From an uncultured Flavobacteriaceae bacterium (GTDB taxonomy: Bacteria; Bacteroidota; Bacteroidia; Flavobacteriales; Flavobacteriaceae), in the NCBI GenBank assembly GCA_943788695.1, contig CALSRG010000001.1, positions 372,001-436,000 on the forward strand: a stretch of DNA of 64,000 bases. Reading direction: 5' to 3'. Under the pieces are notes generated by a model. It was not told where the DNA came from, made no database searches, and saw only the letters and a list, made by a program, of their open reading frames with translations. The number at the start of each line of letters is the position of its first letter. Position 1 is the first letter of the stretch. This document shows positions 35,970 to 45,181 of the stretch, one piece after another. The translations under genes and the position numbers were made by a program.

Positions 35970-36443
35970 ATGCACATCAAACCCTTCATTCTATTTATCC
36001 TACTTCTGGCCTCCTGTAAATCGTCTTTATCCATTCAAGACAATCCTCCAGCACCCATAGTTTCTGCTTACTATTATGAGTATGTTTCCGGTCAAGCTAA
36101 AGGCAGTCGAGGTTACGAAATCAATATTCAGTTGGAAGATTCATCCATTCAACTTGACTCGGTTCATTTCATGTCTTTAAAAGCCGCGATGCTTCAGAAA
36201 GGGAATGCTTTTGTGGCACGATTTTCATCTAACACATCTTCAGAAATGCTCATGGCCGCTGACCCCAAAGATGAATATGGCAACCAATTGCCAAGTACAA
36301 AACCAAATCCACCGACTAAATCGGGGAATCATTGCACAGTAAGATATGCTGTTGGTAGACGATCTGGTTATTTTAAAATTAATAATCTTGAAAAACGTCC
36401 AACGGTCTACTATCCGGGGACTCCAAATCTTAACGACCAATAA
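35970..36443 (+). CDS. Small lipoprotein of unknown function
   Basis: A 157-residue protein with a clear lipid-anchor signal (MHIKPFILFILLLASC, Cys16). The rest is beta-rich with EYVSGQAKGSRGYEINIQLEDSS near residues 34-58 and a basic, polar end. No family recognised. It lies between atpG and the flippase gene; the flippase TTG start follows its stop with no spacer, so it probably belongs to the downstream envelope run. The ATG at 35970 is preferred over an upstream TTG. Confidence 0.8.
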   Translation: MHIKPFILFILLLASCKSSLSIQDNPPAPIVSAYYYEYVSGQAKGSRGYEINIQLEDSSIQLDSVHFMSLKAAMLQKGNAFVARFSSNTSSEMLMAADPKDEYGNQLPSTKPNPPTKSGNHCTVRYAVGRRSGYFKINNLEKRPTVYYPGTPNLNDQ

Positions 36444-37925
36444 TTGAAGCATTACCAGAACCTTTTTAAACAAACAGCTATTTATGGATTGGCTACTGTC
36501 ATTCCAAGAATGTTGAGTTTCCTTTTGGTTCCGCTTTACACTACCGCAGGTGTCTTAGGATCTGTCGCAGATTATGGCACTGTTTCTATTATTTTTTCAT
36601 GGTTTGTTCTATTTAATGTTTTGCTTTCCTATGGAATGGAAACGGCTTTTTTTAGATTTTTTTATAAAGAAAATGATTCTAAAAAAGTTGAAGGAACGGC
36701 CGCGATTGCCTTAATATTTACGTCTTTAGTTTTTGTTATTTTGTCGTTTTTTGGACAAAAACAGCTGGCGACATTATTAGACATTCAAGACAGCCATTTT
36801 TCTTTAGTGGCTAAAATATTAGCCCTTGATGCCTTAGCGGTTATTCCTTTTGCCTGGCTTCGAGCCAACGGAAAAGCTATGAGATACGCGATAATAAAAA
36901 TTATTAATGTAGCCTTAAGTCTTTCACTAAACATTTTTTTCTTATTAGAACTCAAGAATTGGGTCAAATCAGACTCATGGTACGATTTTGCGATTCGCCA
37001 TCAATTTGAAATCAATTATATTTTTGTCGCAAACCTTATTGCTAGCAGCATTACACTCCTTTTGTTGTTACCATTCTATCGCAGTTGCAGTTACCGCTTC
37101 GACTTCAAGTTACTGCGGTCGATGTTAGGTTACGCTTGGCCTATTTTGATTGCTGGATTAGCTTTTGCGATTAATGAGACGTTCGACCGTATATTGCTCG
37201 ATAAATTGTTGCCAGATGATCAGTCCGACATTCAAATAGGAATGTACTCGGCTTGTTATAAACTAGCCATCTTTATGACACTTTTCGGAACAGCCTTTCG
37301 TTTGGGAATTGAGCCGTATTATTTTAAGCAGGCTAAGCAAGAAAATCCCCAACAACAGTATGCACAAATACTAGAGGTTTTTGTCATTATTGGAAGTGTT
37401 ATTCTTTTAAGTGTTGCAGTTTTTGCCGATTTCATTAAACCTTTTATTGTCAGGAGTGAATCCTACTGGGAAGCTATGTGGATAGTGCCGATTATTTTAT
37501 TGGCGAATTTCTTTTTAGGGATCTATCATAACTTGTCAGTCTGGTATAAAATTACAGACCGTACAAACTATGGTCTGATGTTTTCTATTATTGGTGCCAT
37601 AATCACATTAGGATTAAATTTTTGGCTAATTCCTATAATTGGATTCAAAGGTTCGGCCTTGGCCACATTGTCGGCTTACGGCTTCATGGCTTTATTATCG
37701 GCATGTATTGGCGCAAAGTATTACCCCATACCTTATAATTGGCCAAAAATTGTCGTGTATTTAGTGCTTAGTACCACTGCTGCCTTTGTTTCATTTTATT
37801 ATTTTAGAGGCGTTTACATTGTGGGAATATTATTATTGGTTCTGTTTGTAGCCTTTGTCGGTTGGACAGAACGCAAAAACCTCAAGCCGTTGAAGTTTAT
37901 CATTATAAATCGCAGATCAACATGA
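36444..37925 (+). CDS. Oligosaccharide flippase / lipopolysaccharide biosynthesis protein (MATE-like)
   Basis: A 493-residue protein with about 12-14 membrane helices and the Wzx/MVF-type start [27 protein letters not shown]. The middle part contains [16 protein letters not shown], a mark of the polysaccharide-flippase group. It should move lipid-linked sugars or related precursors across the inner membrane. The start is a TTG directly after the upstream stop. Its stop overlaps the dut ATG (ATGA). It is separate from the polysaccharide locus at 7-18 kb, so its substrate may be different. Confidence 0.88.
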   Translation: MKHYQNLFKQTAIYGLATVIPRMLSFLLVPLYTTAGVLGSVADYGTVSIIFSWFVLFNVLLSYGMETAFFRFFYKENDSKKVEGTAAIALIFTSLVFVILSFFGQKQLATLLDIQDSHFSLVAKILALDALAVIPFAWLRANGKAMRYAIIKIINVALSLSLNIFFLLELKNWVKSDSWYDFAIRHQFEINYIFVANLIASSITLLLLLPFYRSCSYRFDFKLLRSMLGYAWPILIAGLAFAINETFDRILLDKLLPDDQSDIQIGMYSACYKLAIFMTLFGTAFRLGIEPYYFKQAKQENPQQQYAQILEVFVIIGSVILLSVAVFADFIKPFIVRSESYWEAMWIVPIILLANFFLGIYHNLSVWYKITDRTNYGLMFSIIGAIITLGLNFWLIPIIGFKGSALATLSAYGFMALLSACIGAKYYPIPYNWPKIVVYLVLSTTAAFVSFYYFRGVYIVGILLLVLFVAFVGWTERKNLKPLKFIIINRRST

Positions 37926-38356
37926 TTATAAAGATTAGAAACACTAGTAACTTGCCCCTACCAGCCTATGCAACTGAAGGGTCAGCGGGAATGGATTTAA
38001 GAGCAGTGCTCGATTCCCCCTTAACACTCGCTCCCTTGGATCGCGCCATCGTTAAAACGGGGCTTTTTATAGAACTCCCTTTGGGTTATGAAGCACAAGT
38101 AAGACCGCGAAGTGGTTTGGCGGCCAAACTGGGACTATCAGTTCTCAATGCCCCAGGCACCATTGATGCTGATTATCGCGGTGAAATAGGAGTTATTTTA
38201 GTGAATCTTTCGAATGAGCCAATTATAATACCACCACAAGAGCGCATTGCGCAGCTTGTAGTGGCAAAACACGAGCGAGTCATATGGAAAGTTGCCGATT
38301 CCCTTTCGGACTCTGAACGCAGCTCTGGTGGCTTTGGGAGCACAGGAACAAAGTAA
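37922..38356 (+). CDS. dut: dUTP diphosphatase
   Basis: A 144-residue trimeric dUTPase that hydrolyses dUTP to dUMP and diphosphate. All five motifs are visible: AGMDLRA (1), PRSGLAAK (2), [14 protein letters not shown] (3), ERIAQLV (4) and [10 protein letters not shown] (5). The ATG at 37922 overlaps the flippase stop by 4 nt; an upstream in-frame codon at 37862 lies within the flippase and adds a non-family extension. It is co-transcribed with envelope genes on both sides. Confidence 0.96.
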   Translation: MIIKIRNTSNLPLPAYATEGSAGMDLRAVLDSPLTLAPLDRAIVKTGLFIELPLGYEAQVRPRSGLAAKLGLSVLNAPGTIDADYRGEIGVILVNLSNEPIIIPPQERIAQLVVAKHERVIWKVADSLSDSERSSGGFGSTGTK

Positions 38357-38357
38357 A

Positions 38358-39422
38358 ATGAAAGCAATGACTTTTTTTGTTTTGGTCGTTGGATGTCTTT
38401 TTACATCTTCACTTTGGGCTCAGCCCAATTTTGAAAAGTCCACACCTTCAGTTGAGGCTATTTTTTTTGATGCAATCAAAGAGCGTACTTTAGGAAATTT
38501 TGAACGCGCCGTATCTTTGTTGAATGAAGCAGTCGTCTTAAAGCCTTCAGATGCTGCTATTTATTTTGAGTTAGGCAAAAACCTTCGCCTCTTAAAGCAA
38601 TACGACTTAGCCGAAATGGCTCTATTGGAATCGGACAAGTACCGACCAGATGACGAATGGATTCTCAATGCATTATATGCGTTGTACGAGGATATGGCCG
38701 CTGATGACAAAGTCCTACAGGTCCTTAAAAGATTAGCTTCTATGCATCCAGACTATCAAGAGGACTTGGTATCTTTTTATATAGAACAAGGACGTTTTAC
38801 GGACGCCTTGATGGAACTCAATGATTTGGAAAGTCAATATAAAACCACCCCATCGAGACAAGAAAAACGCGCACTGTTGTTAAGCTTGATGACGCCTAAA
38901 GCACAAAAAGATTATAAAGAAGATTTAGAACTTTTGATAACTTCCAAAAAATGGGATCTGGCGTTGCTTGAAATTCAAAACCAATGGGCCGATAAAGATG
39001 CTTCTTCTCAAATAAAATCAGAGGTTTTAAAAATGATCACTACTGATTTTATTGAGACCAAGCCAAATGAATTATTAGAACTCCTTATTCAATATGCCCC
39101 ATCAAATGATTTATTGACTTTAACATTAAAAACTGACATCTATTTGCGTTTATCGCAAAACGAAGATGCGCTCCGCTTGTCAGATGAAGGCCTGATGTAC
39201 TACCCTGCTCAACCGCGGTTATATCTTTTGAATGGTATAGCACTTAACCGTTTAAGCCGATGGCAAGAGGCAGCAGCAATATTAGAGACTGGTTTGGCGT
39301 TTGTGATTTCAGGGCAAGATTTGGAGGGGTCTTTCTATGATGAATTGATATTGGCCTATTCTGCCTTAAATCAAGATGAAATGGTAGATTTGTACAGCTC
39401 TAAGAAAAAGGATTTAGAATGA
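38358..39422 (+). CDS. Tetratricopeptide-repeat secreted protein
   Basis: A 354-residue protein with a signal peptide (about residues 1-22, ending SSLWAQ) and TPR repeats throughout: ERAVSLLNEAVVLKPSDAAIYFELGKNLRLL, YDLAEMALLESDKYRPDDEWILNALYALYED, and later LYLLNGIALNRLSRWQEAAAILETGL. TPR proteins act as assembly scaffolds. It should be periplasmic. It follows dut by 1 nt and overlaps the DUF4292 gene by 4 nt, so all three are coupled. An upstream in-frame codon at 38292 is inside dut. Confidence 0.87.
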   Translation: MKAMTFFVLVVGCLFTSSLWAQPNFEKSTPSVEAIFFDAIKERTLGNFERAVSLLNEAVVLKPSDAAIYFELGKNLRLLKQYDLAEMALLESDKYRPDDEWILNALYALYEDMAADDKVLQVLKRLASMHPDYQEDLVSFYIEQGRFTDALMELNDLESQYKTTPSRQEKRALLLSLMTPKAQKDYKEDLELLITSKKWDLALLEIQNQWADKDASSQIKSEVLKMITTDFIETKPNELLELLIQYAPSNDLLTLTLKTDIYLRLSQNEDALRLSDEGLMYYPAQPRLYLLNGIALNRLSRWQEAAAILETGLAFVISGQDLEGSFYDELILAYSALNQDEMVDLYSSKKKDLE

Positions 39423-40195
39423 CCATCACGAAACAGACATTTTTCCTGAATTGCGTTTTAGCATGTTTCTTGTTTTCCAGTTGTGGTAGTTCGAAAATTG
39501 TAAAGACAAGTAATAAACCTGACGAAACGGTCACCGTCAAACCATTGCTAGCTTCGCATAATAGGGCAGCGGCCACATTCAAAAATTTACAAGGGAAAAT
39601 ATCTGTATCCATAGTAACGGGAGAAAGTGAGATGGGTTACACCCTTGCTATGAGAATGGCTAAGAACGAAAAAATATGGCTCAATGCCACTCTAAACATA
39701 GTTAGAGCGATAGTAACAACTGAAGGTGTTCAGTTTTACAATAAGTTGGATCGCTCTTATTTTGACGGCAACTTTGATATTTTGTCCCGATGGATTGGCC
39801 TCGATTTGAATTTTCTTCAACTTCAAAACCTTATTCTTGGACAAGCTATTTTAGACTTTCCTTCCAAAAATCTTGAATTGACTTTTACCAATTCTCAGTA
39901 TGAACTTAAAACAAAACCTGGGGACAATTTAGATTTTCGTGTTAGGATCAATTCCAGTCATATGCTGGCAGACCAGCAGTATGTTGCGCAATTTGAAGGT
40001 CAAAGAAGTGTTATGGTAAATTATAAGTCCTACCAAAATATTGATGGCAAGTTGATTCCCGAAACTATAGTGATTACAGTAACTGAAGGTAATGAATTGA
40101 GTCAAATTGAATTGCAGTTGAAATCGATGAGATTTGAGCAGGCGCTAAACTTTCCCTTTAACATTCCTTCAGGATATAAACGATCGGCTTTATGA
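39419..40195 (+). CDS. DUF4292 family lipoprotein (LolB-like)
   Basis: A 258-residue lipoprotein with a signal ending in FSSC at about residues 19-22. After a short linker the sequence ATFKNLQGKISVSIVTGESEMGYTLAMRM, then IWLNATLNIVRAIVTTEGVQFYNKLDRSYFDG and LSRWIGLDLNFLQLQNLILG reads like the open-barrel LolA/LolB fold. DUF4292 proteins are found across Bacteroidota and may act in outer-membrane lipoprotein handling; that is from fold resemblance and not proven. It overlaps neighbours on both sides by 4 nt. Confidence 0.83.
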   Translation: MTITKQTFFLNCVLACFLFSSCGSSKIVKTSNKPDETVTVKPLLASHNRAAATFKNLQGKISVSIVTGESEMGYTLAMRMAKNEKIWLNATLNIVRAIVTTEGVQFYNKLDRSYFDGNFDILSRWIGLDLNFLQLQNLILGQAILDFPSKNLELTFTNSQYELKTKPGDNLDFRVRINSSHMLADQQYVAQFEGQRSVMVNYKSYQNIDGKLIPETIVITVTEGNELSQIELQLKSMRFEQALNFPFNIPSGYKRSAL

Positions 40196-41412
40196 ATTTA
40201 AAACACTTCACGGTATTACTACTGGTGCTGATGACTAGTGTCAATCATCATATTTTCGCTCAAAAGGACCAAGAGCAACTGGAGCAACGCCGCCAAGCAC
40301 TTCAAAAAGAAATCGATCAGATCAATACCTTAGTCATTAAAGGAAAAACAGAACAAAAGTCCGTATTGTCTCAAATTGAAGATTTGGATTTAAAGTTACG
40401 TGTACGTCAAAACCTAATAGAAGTCACTAACGAACAGATTAATTTGTTGACAAGGCAAATAAATAACAATCAGGTCCAAATTGCTCGAATGCGCAAAGAG
40501 TTACAAAAACGCAAGGATGAATACGCCACAATGATTGTGAGATCATTCAAAGCTAGAAACGAACAAAGCAAGCTTATGTTTGTACTCAGTGCTGAAAATT
40601 TTCAACAGGCTTATTTACGTTTAAGATATATCAAGCAATATGCCAATTACCAAAAACAACAAGCTGACCTGATTGCCGAACAAACCGAAGCATTGCAACT
40701 TAAAACAAAGGATTTATTGGCTCAAAAATCTGAAAAAGATAAATTGATAAGTGTCAACCGGGAAGCTAAAAGGCTTATTGAATTGGAGCGCGAAACCAAC
40801 AGGGTATTAATTGCGGAGTTGACTAAAAACCTATCCACCTATGAGCGTCAAATAGCGCAAAAACAAAAAGAGTCAAATGCTATTGATAAAGAAATTGCCA
40901 GCTTGATACGAGAGGCCCGAGAAAAATCAAATACAGCAGTTGGTAAATCGGCAACGTCGAAATCATTTTCCCTTACCCCTGAAGACAAGGCGCTTGCGGC
41001 TAGTTTTGCAGCCAATAACGGCAAACTGCCTTGGCCAGTAGAAAAGGGTGTGGTCGTTTTACGATTTGGCAAACAGGCGCATCCAGTGGTTAAGACTGCT
41101 ATTATTGATTCACAAGGCGTCCGGATTGCTACTCCCGAAGGGGAAAATGTACGTGCCGTATTTCAAGGCGAAGTGTATGCTATCATGGCGCCAAAATACG
41201 GAAATACCACAATCATGATTCAGCATGGTAATTATTTCACTATTTACCGTAATCTCACTGAAATTTCAGTTAAAAAAGGAGATAAAGTCTCGGCTAAACA
41301 AAGCATTGGACGTGTACTAAAAAACAATTCGAACGGGGAGTCTGTTTTGAATTTTAGTGTATTTATGGACACTAAACCTCAAAATCCAGCGAACTGGATT
41401 TATAAGATGTAG
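40192..41412 (+). CDS. EnvC-like murein hydrolase activator (degenerate LytM)
   Basis: A 406-residue protein with a signal peptide (ending at about residue 24), a long coiled coil (EQLEQRRQALQKEIDQINTL to about residue 245) and a C-terminal LytM-like domain from about residue 280. The usual zinc-ligand positions are not histidines: IIDSQGVRIATP replaces the HxxxD element and SVLNFSVF the HLHFE element. This matches EnvC-type proteins, which activate amidases instead of cutting peptidoglycan. Its start overlaps the DUF4292 gene by 4 nt. Confidence 0.87.
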   Translation: MNLKHFTVLLLVLMTSVNHHIFAQKDQEQLEQRRQALQKEIDQINTLVIKGKTEQKSVLSQIEDLDLKLRVRQNLIEVTNEQINLLTRQINNNQVQIARMRKELQKRKDEYATMIVRSFKARNEQSKLMFVLSAENFQQAYLRLRYIKQYANYQKQQADLIAEQTEALQLKTKDLLAQKSEKDKLISVNREAKRLIELERETNRVLIAELTKNLSTYERQIAQKQKESNAIDKEIASLIREAREKSNTAVGKSATSKSFSLTPEDKALAASFAANNGKLPWPVEKGVVVLRFGKQAHPVVKTAIIDSQGVRIATPEGENVRAVFQGEVYAIMAPKYGNTTIMIQHGNYFTIYRNLTEISVKKGDKVSAKQSIGRVLKNNSNGESVLNFSVFMDTKPQNPANWIYKM

Positions 41413-41413
41413 T

Positions 41414-41929
41414 TTATTCTGATTTTAGGAACAATGCTTTTAGTTCGGTAGCGTCTTTAGGGTGCATTTTTTTGGATAAAATAAGGCTGAGCTGCTTGCG
41501 TCGAAGGGCACTCGCATATCGTTCTCTTTCCTCTTCAGTTTCTGGCTTCAATTGGGGCACTTCAACTGGCCTACCTGACTGATCTACAGCTACAAATGTG
41601 TAAATACCTTCGTTTGCTTTTTTGCTTTTTCCAGCAAGGCTATCATTGACCCAAACGTCGATATAAATTTCCATTGACGTTTTAAAAGCTCTTGAAACTT
41701 TGGCTTCCACAGTTACAATACTTCCTAAGGGAACCGTTCGTCCAAAACTCACGTGATTGACTGAAGCTGTTACTACAAGTTGATTTGAATGACGACGCGC
41801 GGTGATACTGGCTGCCCGATCCATTCGGGCTAAAAGTTCACCTCCAAAAAGGTTGTTTAGCGGATTAGTTTCGCTTGGTAATACCAAATCAGTCATCACG
41901 GTTAGTGATTCTTTAGGTGTTTTCGTCAT
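41414..41929 (-). CDS. Acyl-CoA thioesterase (YciA/hotdog family)
   Basis: A 171-residue single hotdog-domain thioesterase. The core PLNNLFGGELLARMDRAASITARRHS, VTASVNHVSFGRTVPLGSIVTVEAKVSRA and IYIDVWVND segments are typical of the YciA/BFIT group, with the catalytic region around the N-terminal GG-LL-D helix. It hydrolyses acyl-CoA; the preferred chain length cannot be read from the sequence. It converges on the EnvC-like gene with a 1-nt gap. Confidence 0.9.
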   Translation of the reverse strand: MTKTPKESLTVMTDLVLPSETNPLNNLFGGELLARMDRAASITARRHSNQLVVTASVNHVSFGRTVPLGSIVTVEAKVSRAFKTSMEIYIDVWVNDSLAGKSKKANEGIYTFVAVDQSGRPVEVPQLKPETEEERERYASALRRKQLSLILSKKMHPKDATELKALFLKSE

Positions 41930-41963
41930 ATCAAAAGTTTAAACTAAGATCTACAGAATAAAA

Positions 41964-42875
41964 TTACTCTTTGTCAATCAGTAACCAAGCATCTGGATTA
42001 AACGTAAGTCTAATCACAGCAAGAGCATCTCGAGCTTCTTCGGCACTAAAATAACTGTCATAAGTAACTTGATGCAGTCCATAACTGTTTTGACCAAGAA
42101 GTTCTGAATTTTTGAATCCTTTAGCAATCAAATGAGCTTGGGCGCGTTTCGAATTGTCTTCTACTCTAAAGGCGCCAGCGATAATATGAAATTTCGGAGT
42201 TTCCTGAGTGTCTACAGGCACTTCTATTGTCACAGCAGGTAAAGGGCTTTCAATCACAAAAGTCGCCTGTTGAATTTCTTGATTGAGCTCATTTTGTACC
42301 GTTTGCTCAACAATATTGTTAAAGTCATTGACTGATTTCAATTGCGAGTTGAGGTAATATCCAGAAATGGCTAAGGCTACCACAAATACGGCAGCGTATT
42401 TCATGAAACCACCACCCGAGCGACTTCTAGAAATAGGCACTACTGGAGTTTCTTCTTCTCTCAAAATCGGTTTTGCCACAACAGCAGAAAGTCCAAATGA
42501 GTCCATCAAATAGTTGATGTGATAAGACGGTTCAAAAGCTAAAGTATCATTGGTTTGACGAAACTGACCGATATCTTTTAGTATGACTAATTCATTATTT
42601 AATAGGGCATTTTGCCAATCTGTAACAATCTTGGCAATCCTACTGCAGGCAATTTCATATGAAATGCCTTCAAGGAGAACCATATGATTGGCCAACAGTC
42701 CATCGTTATTGGTCAATTGACTATTAAAAGACAATTGTTTTGAAGGCGGATAGAAAGCATGCGACAATTCATGACTTTTTGAAGGCTGCTGCTGACTCAA
42801 AAAAGCACCAAACCCAGGTACTACGACACAGTCGTAACGGTAAATTAAATCGCTGATAAAATCATGTAATTGCAT
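41964..42875 (-). CDS. HU-CCDC81 and SPOR domain-containing protein
   Basis: A 303-residue protein. The N-terminal domain starts HDFISDLIYRYDCVVVPGFGAFLSQQQ and continues to about residue 140 with a compact alpha/beta pattern (HU-CCDC81 type). One membrane helix (about residues 156-175, FMKYAAVFVVALAISGYYL) leads to a C-terminal SPOR domain (FHIIAGAFRVEDNSKRAQAHLIAKGF) that binds septal peptidoglycan. The combination suggests a link between a cytosolic domain and the division wall. ATG 42875 is preferred; the frame extends to 42899. Confidence 0.85.
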   Translation of the reverse strand: MQLHDFISDLIYRYDCVVVPGFGAFLSQQQPSKSHELSHAFYPPSKQLSFNSQLTNNDGLLANHMVLLEGISYEIACSRIAKIVTDWQNALLNNELVILKDIGQFRQTNDTLAFEPSYHINYLMDSFGLSAVVAKPILREEETPVVPISRSRSGGGFMKYAAVFVVALAISGYYLNSQLKSVNDFNNIVEQTVQNELNQEIQQATFVIESPLPAVTIEVPVDTQETPKFHIIAGAFRVEDNSKRAQAHLIAKGFKNSELLGQNSYGLHQVTYDSYFSAEEARDALAVIRLTFNPDAWLLIDKE

Positions 42876-42973
42876 CAACCAAAGATAATTATTTTTCACT
42901 CTTATGAAAATCTAAATGTCAATTTCAAGCAAGTTTTATTATTTTTAGGCAGCCCTAAATCAATTAGAATAAA

Positions 42974-44074
42974 ATGTCATCCGAAACTTTACTTTACGCT
43001 ATGGCTTTGCAACATGTTTCGCAAGTTGGTGATATTATTGCAAAAAAACTCATCAGTCATTGTGGAACACCCGAAGCCATATTCAAAGAAAAGCCGTCTA
43101 ATTTACTTAAAATCGATGGTATCGGGAGAATCGTGACTTCTCAACTGAAAATAAAGGATAATCTTAAAGCTGCAGAAGCCGAGCTGAATTATATGTACAA
43201 ACGCCGTATTAAGGGACTTTATTTTCTTGACGCGAATTACCCCGAATACCTCAAACATTGTATTGATGGTCCTTTGGTATTGTTTGTAGCTGGCAGTTCG
43301 AACCTTGAATCGAAACGACCCATCGCCTTGGTTGGTACCAGAAAAGTAACACCTCATGGCATCGCTTTTTGCAAATCTTTTGTCGAAGGTTTGGCCTTCC
43401 AAAATCCTACCGTCGTATCTGGTTTGGCTTTTGGGGTTGATATAGTTGCACACAAATCCGCCATTGAAAACAAACTTGAAACCATAGCTTGCTTGGGTCA
43501 TGGGCTCGACCATATTTATCCAAAGGAGCACTCGAGGTATATTGATGATATTATGAACAATGGGGCTTTGGTTACCGAGTTTTGGAGTAAAACGAAAATT
43601 ACAAGTAAGAATTTTGTACGACGAAATCGCATAATTGCGGGGCTGTCTCAGGCTACAGTGGTAATTGAGTCTGGCATCCAAGGAGGCAGTCTTATAACTG
43701 CAGATATGGCCTTAGGTTATAACCGTGATGTCTTTGCCGTTCCGGGACGCCCGTCAGATGTTCGAAGTTCAGGGTGTAATCGTTTGATCATTTCTCAAAA
43801 AGCGCAAATGATATGTTCCGCAGTAGATTTGATTTATTGGATGGGGTGGGGACAAGATGAAAACGCCAAATCTATTCAGAAATCTCTCTTTTTGGATTTG
43901 ACAGTATCAGAACAGCAGGTTTTCAATTATCTACAAGAATCTGGCAAAGAGCATTTGGATCAGATGGCTTTGAATTGCCAGATGACTACCCATGAAACGG
44001 CAAGTGTTTTATTACAATTAGAATTGAAAGGTGCTGTTAGGTCTCTACCAGGCAAAATATTTGAAGCGATTTAA
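42974..44074 (+). CDS. dprA: DNA-processing protein DprA
   Basis: The 366-residue DprA protects incoming single-stranded DNA and loads RecA during natural transformation. It has an N-terminal helix-hairpin-helix-like domain (about residues 5-60), the Rossmann-like core with ALVGTRKVTPHGIAF and VVSGLAFGVDIVAHKSAI, the RNRIIAGLSQATVVIESGIQGGSLITADMALGYNRDVFAVPG run, and a C-terminal winged-helix-like domain. Its stop interlocks with that of trpS at TTAA. recA is about 2 kb further on. Confidence 0.94.
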   Translation: MSSETLLYAMALQHVSQVGDIIAKKLISHCGTPEAIFKEKPSNLLKIDGIGRIVTSQLKIKDNLKAAEAELNYMYKRRIKGLYFLDANYPEYLKHCIDGPLVLFVAGSSNLESKRPIALVGTRKVTPHGIAFCKSFVEGLAFQNPTVVSGLAFGVDIVAHKSAIENKLETIACLGHGLDHIYPKEHSRYIDDIMNNGALVTEFWSKTKITSKNFVRRNRIIAGLSQATVVIESGIQGGSLITADMALGYNRDVFAVPGRPSDVRSSGCNRLIISQKAQMICSAVDLIYWMGWGQDENAKSIQKSLFLDLTVSEQQVFNYLQESGKEHLDQMALNCQMTTHETASVLLQLELKGAVRSLPGKIFEAI

Positions 44075-45045
44075 ACTTGATAGCCAAACTTTAAGCGCAC
44101 CCGTTTGAGTACTTTGTTGGCAACGAGTTGTGCGCGTTTTGCTCCATTAGCTAAAACCGTATCGAGCTCACTTTTGTTAGTCATAAAATGATTGAAGCGT
44201 AAGCGAGGCGTTTTAAAAGTTTCCAAAAGTAGCTCAAAAAGTGCTTGTTTGGCATGACCGTAGCCATAACCACCCGATAAATAATTTTGCTTCATTGTTT
44301 CAACATCTTTTTCTGACGCCATCAATTTGTATAGGGCAAAACAATTACAACCATCTGGATTTTTTGGATCTTCCAAAGCAGTACTGTCAGTTTGAATAGC
44401 CATAATTTGTTTGCGCAATTGTTTTTCGGGTAAAAATATGTTGATTGTGTTGTTTTTACTTTTACTCATTTTTTGTCCATCAATACCAGGGACATACATG
44501 GTCTGCTTCTCTATTTGGGCTTCAGGCAAAACGAAAGTTTCTCCCAATTGGGCGTGAAACCTACCAGCTACATCACGTGTCATTTCTAGATGCTGCAATT
44601 GGTCTTTACCAACAGGAACAATATTGGCGTCATACAACAAAATATCAGCAGCCATAAGCATCGGGTAGTTAAACAGCCCAGAATTGACATCCTCCAAATG
44701 ATCGGCCTTATCCTTAAAACTGTGTGCTAGCGTCAACCGTTGATAAGGGAAAAAACAACTCAGATACCAAGCCAATTCGGTTACTTGAGCAACATCACTT
44801 TGTCGATAAAAAACTGTTCTAATTGGATCTAGACCCATAGCAAGCCATGCAGCGGCAGTAGCGTAGGTGTTTTCTGTTAGTGTTTGTGTATCCTTAATTT
44901 GAGTTAAGGAATGCAGGTCTGCAATAAAAAGAAATGATTCGTTTGCGGCATCAATACTCATATCAATTGCGGGCTTGATCGCTCCTAAAATGTTCCCTAA
45001 ATGAGGTGTTCCGGTGCTTTGAATGCCTGTTAAAATGCGTGCCAT
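44071..45045 (-). CDS. trpS: Tryptophanyl-tRNA synthetase
   Basis: A 324-residue class I synthetase of normal length. It starts ARILTGIQSTGTPHLGN, with the HIGH-like motif in TPHLGN, and has the KMSKS signature in GQKMSKSKNNTIN near residue 197. The segment VGKDQLQHLEMTRDVAGRF is also typical. It charges tRNA(Trp) in the cytoplasm. The 3' end overlaps dprA by 4 nt. Confidence 0.96.
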   Translation of the reverse strand: MARILTGIQSTGTPHLGNILGAIKPAIDMSIDAANESFLFIADLHSLTQIKDTQTLTENTYATAAAWLAMGLDPIRTVFYRQSDVAQVTELAWYLSCFFPYQRLTLAHSFKDKADHLEDVNSGLFNYPMLMAADILLYDANIVPVGKDQLQHLEMTRDVAGRFHAQLGETFVLPEAQIEKQTMYVPGIDGQKMSKSKNNTINIFLPEKQLRKQIMAIQTDSTALEDPKNPDGCNCFALYKLMASEKDVETMKQNYLSGGYGYGHAKQALFELLLETFKTPRLRFNHFMTNKSELDTVLANGAKRAQLVANKVLKRVRLKFGYQV

Positions 45046-45181
45046 ATCATGAGTCTATTAATTGCAAATTTAGGATTTTGACAATCACGGGCTGTGTGTT
45101 TTGATCAAAAAAAAGATAAAAAGGCTTTCTACCATTGATTTTCGCTAAGTTCGTGTTTCTCAATTTGTAGATTTACAGACT

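Noticed and set aside
43103..43681. 192-codon minus-strand open frame inside dprA
   Set aside because: Antisense shadow of the conserved dprA coding sequence; no start context or domain.
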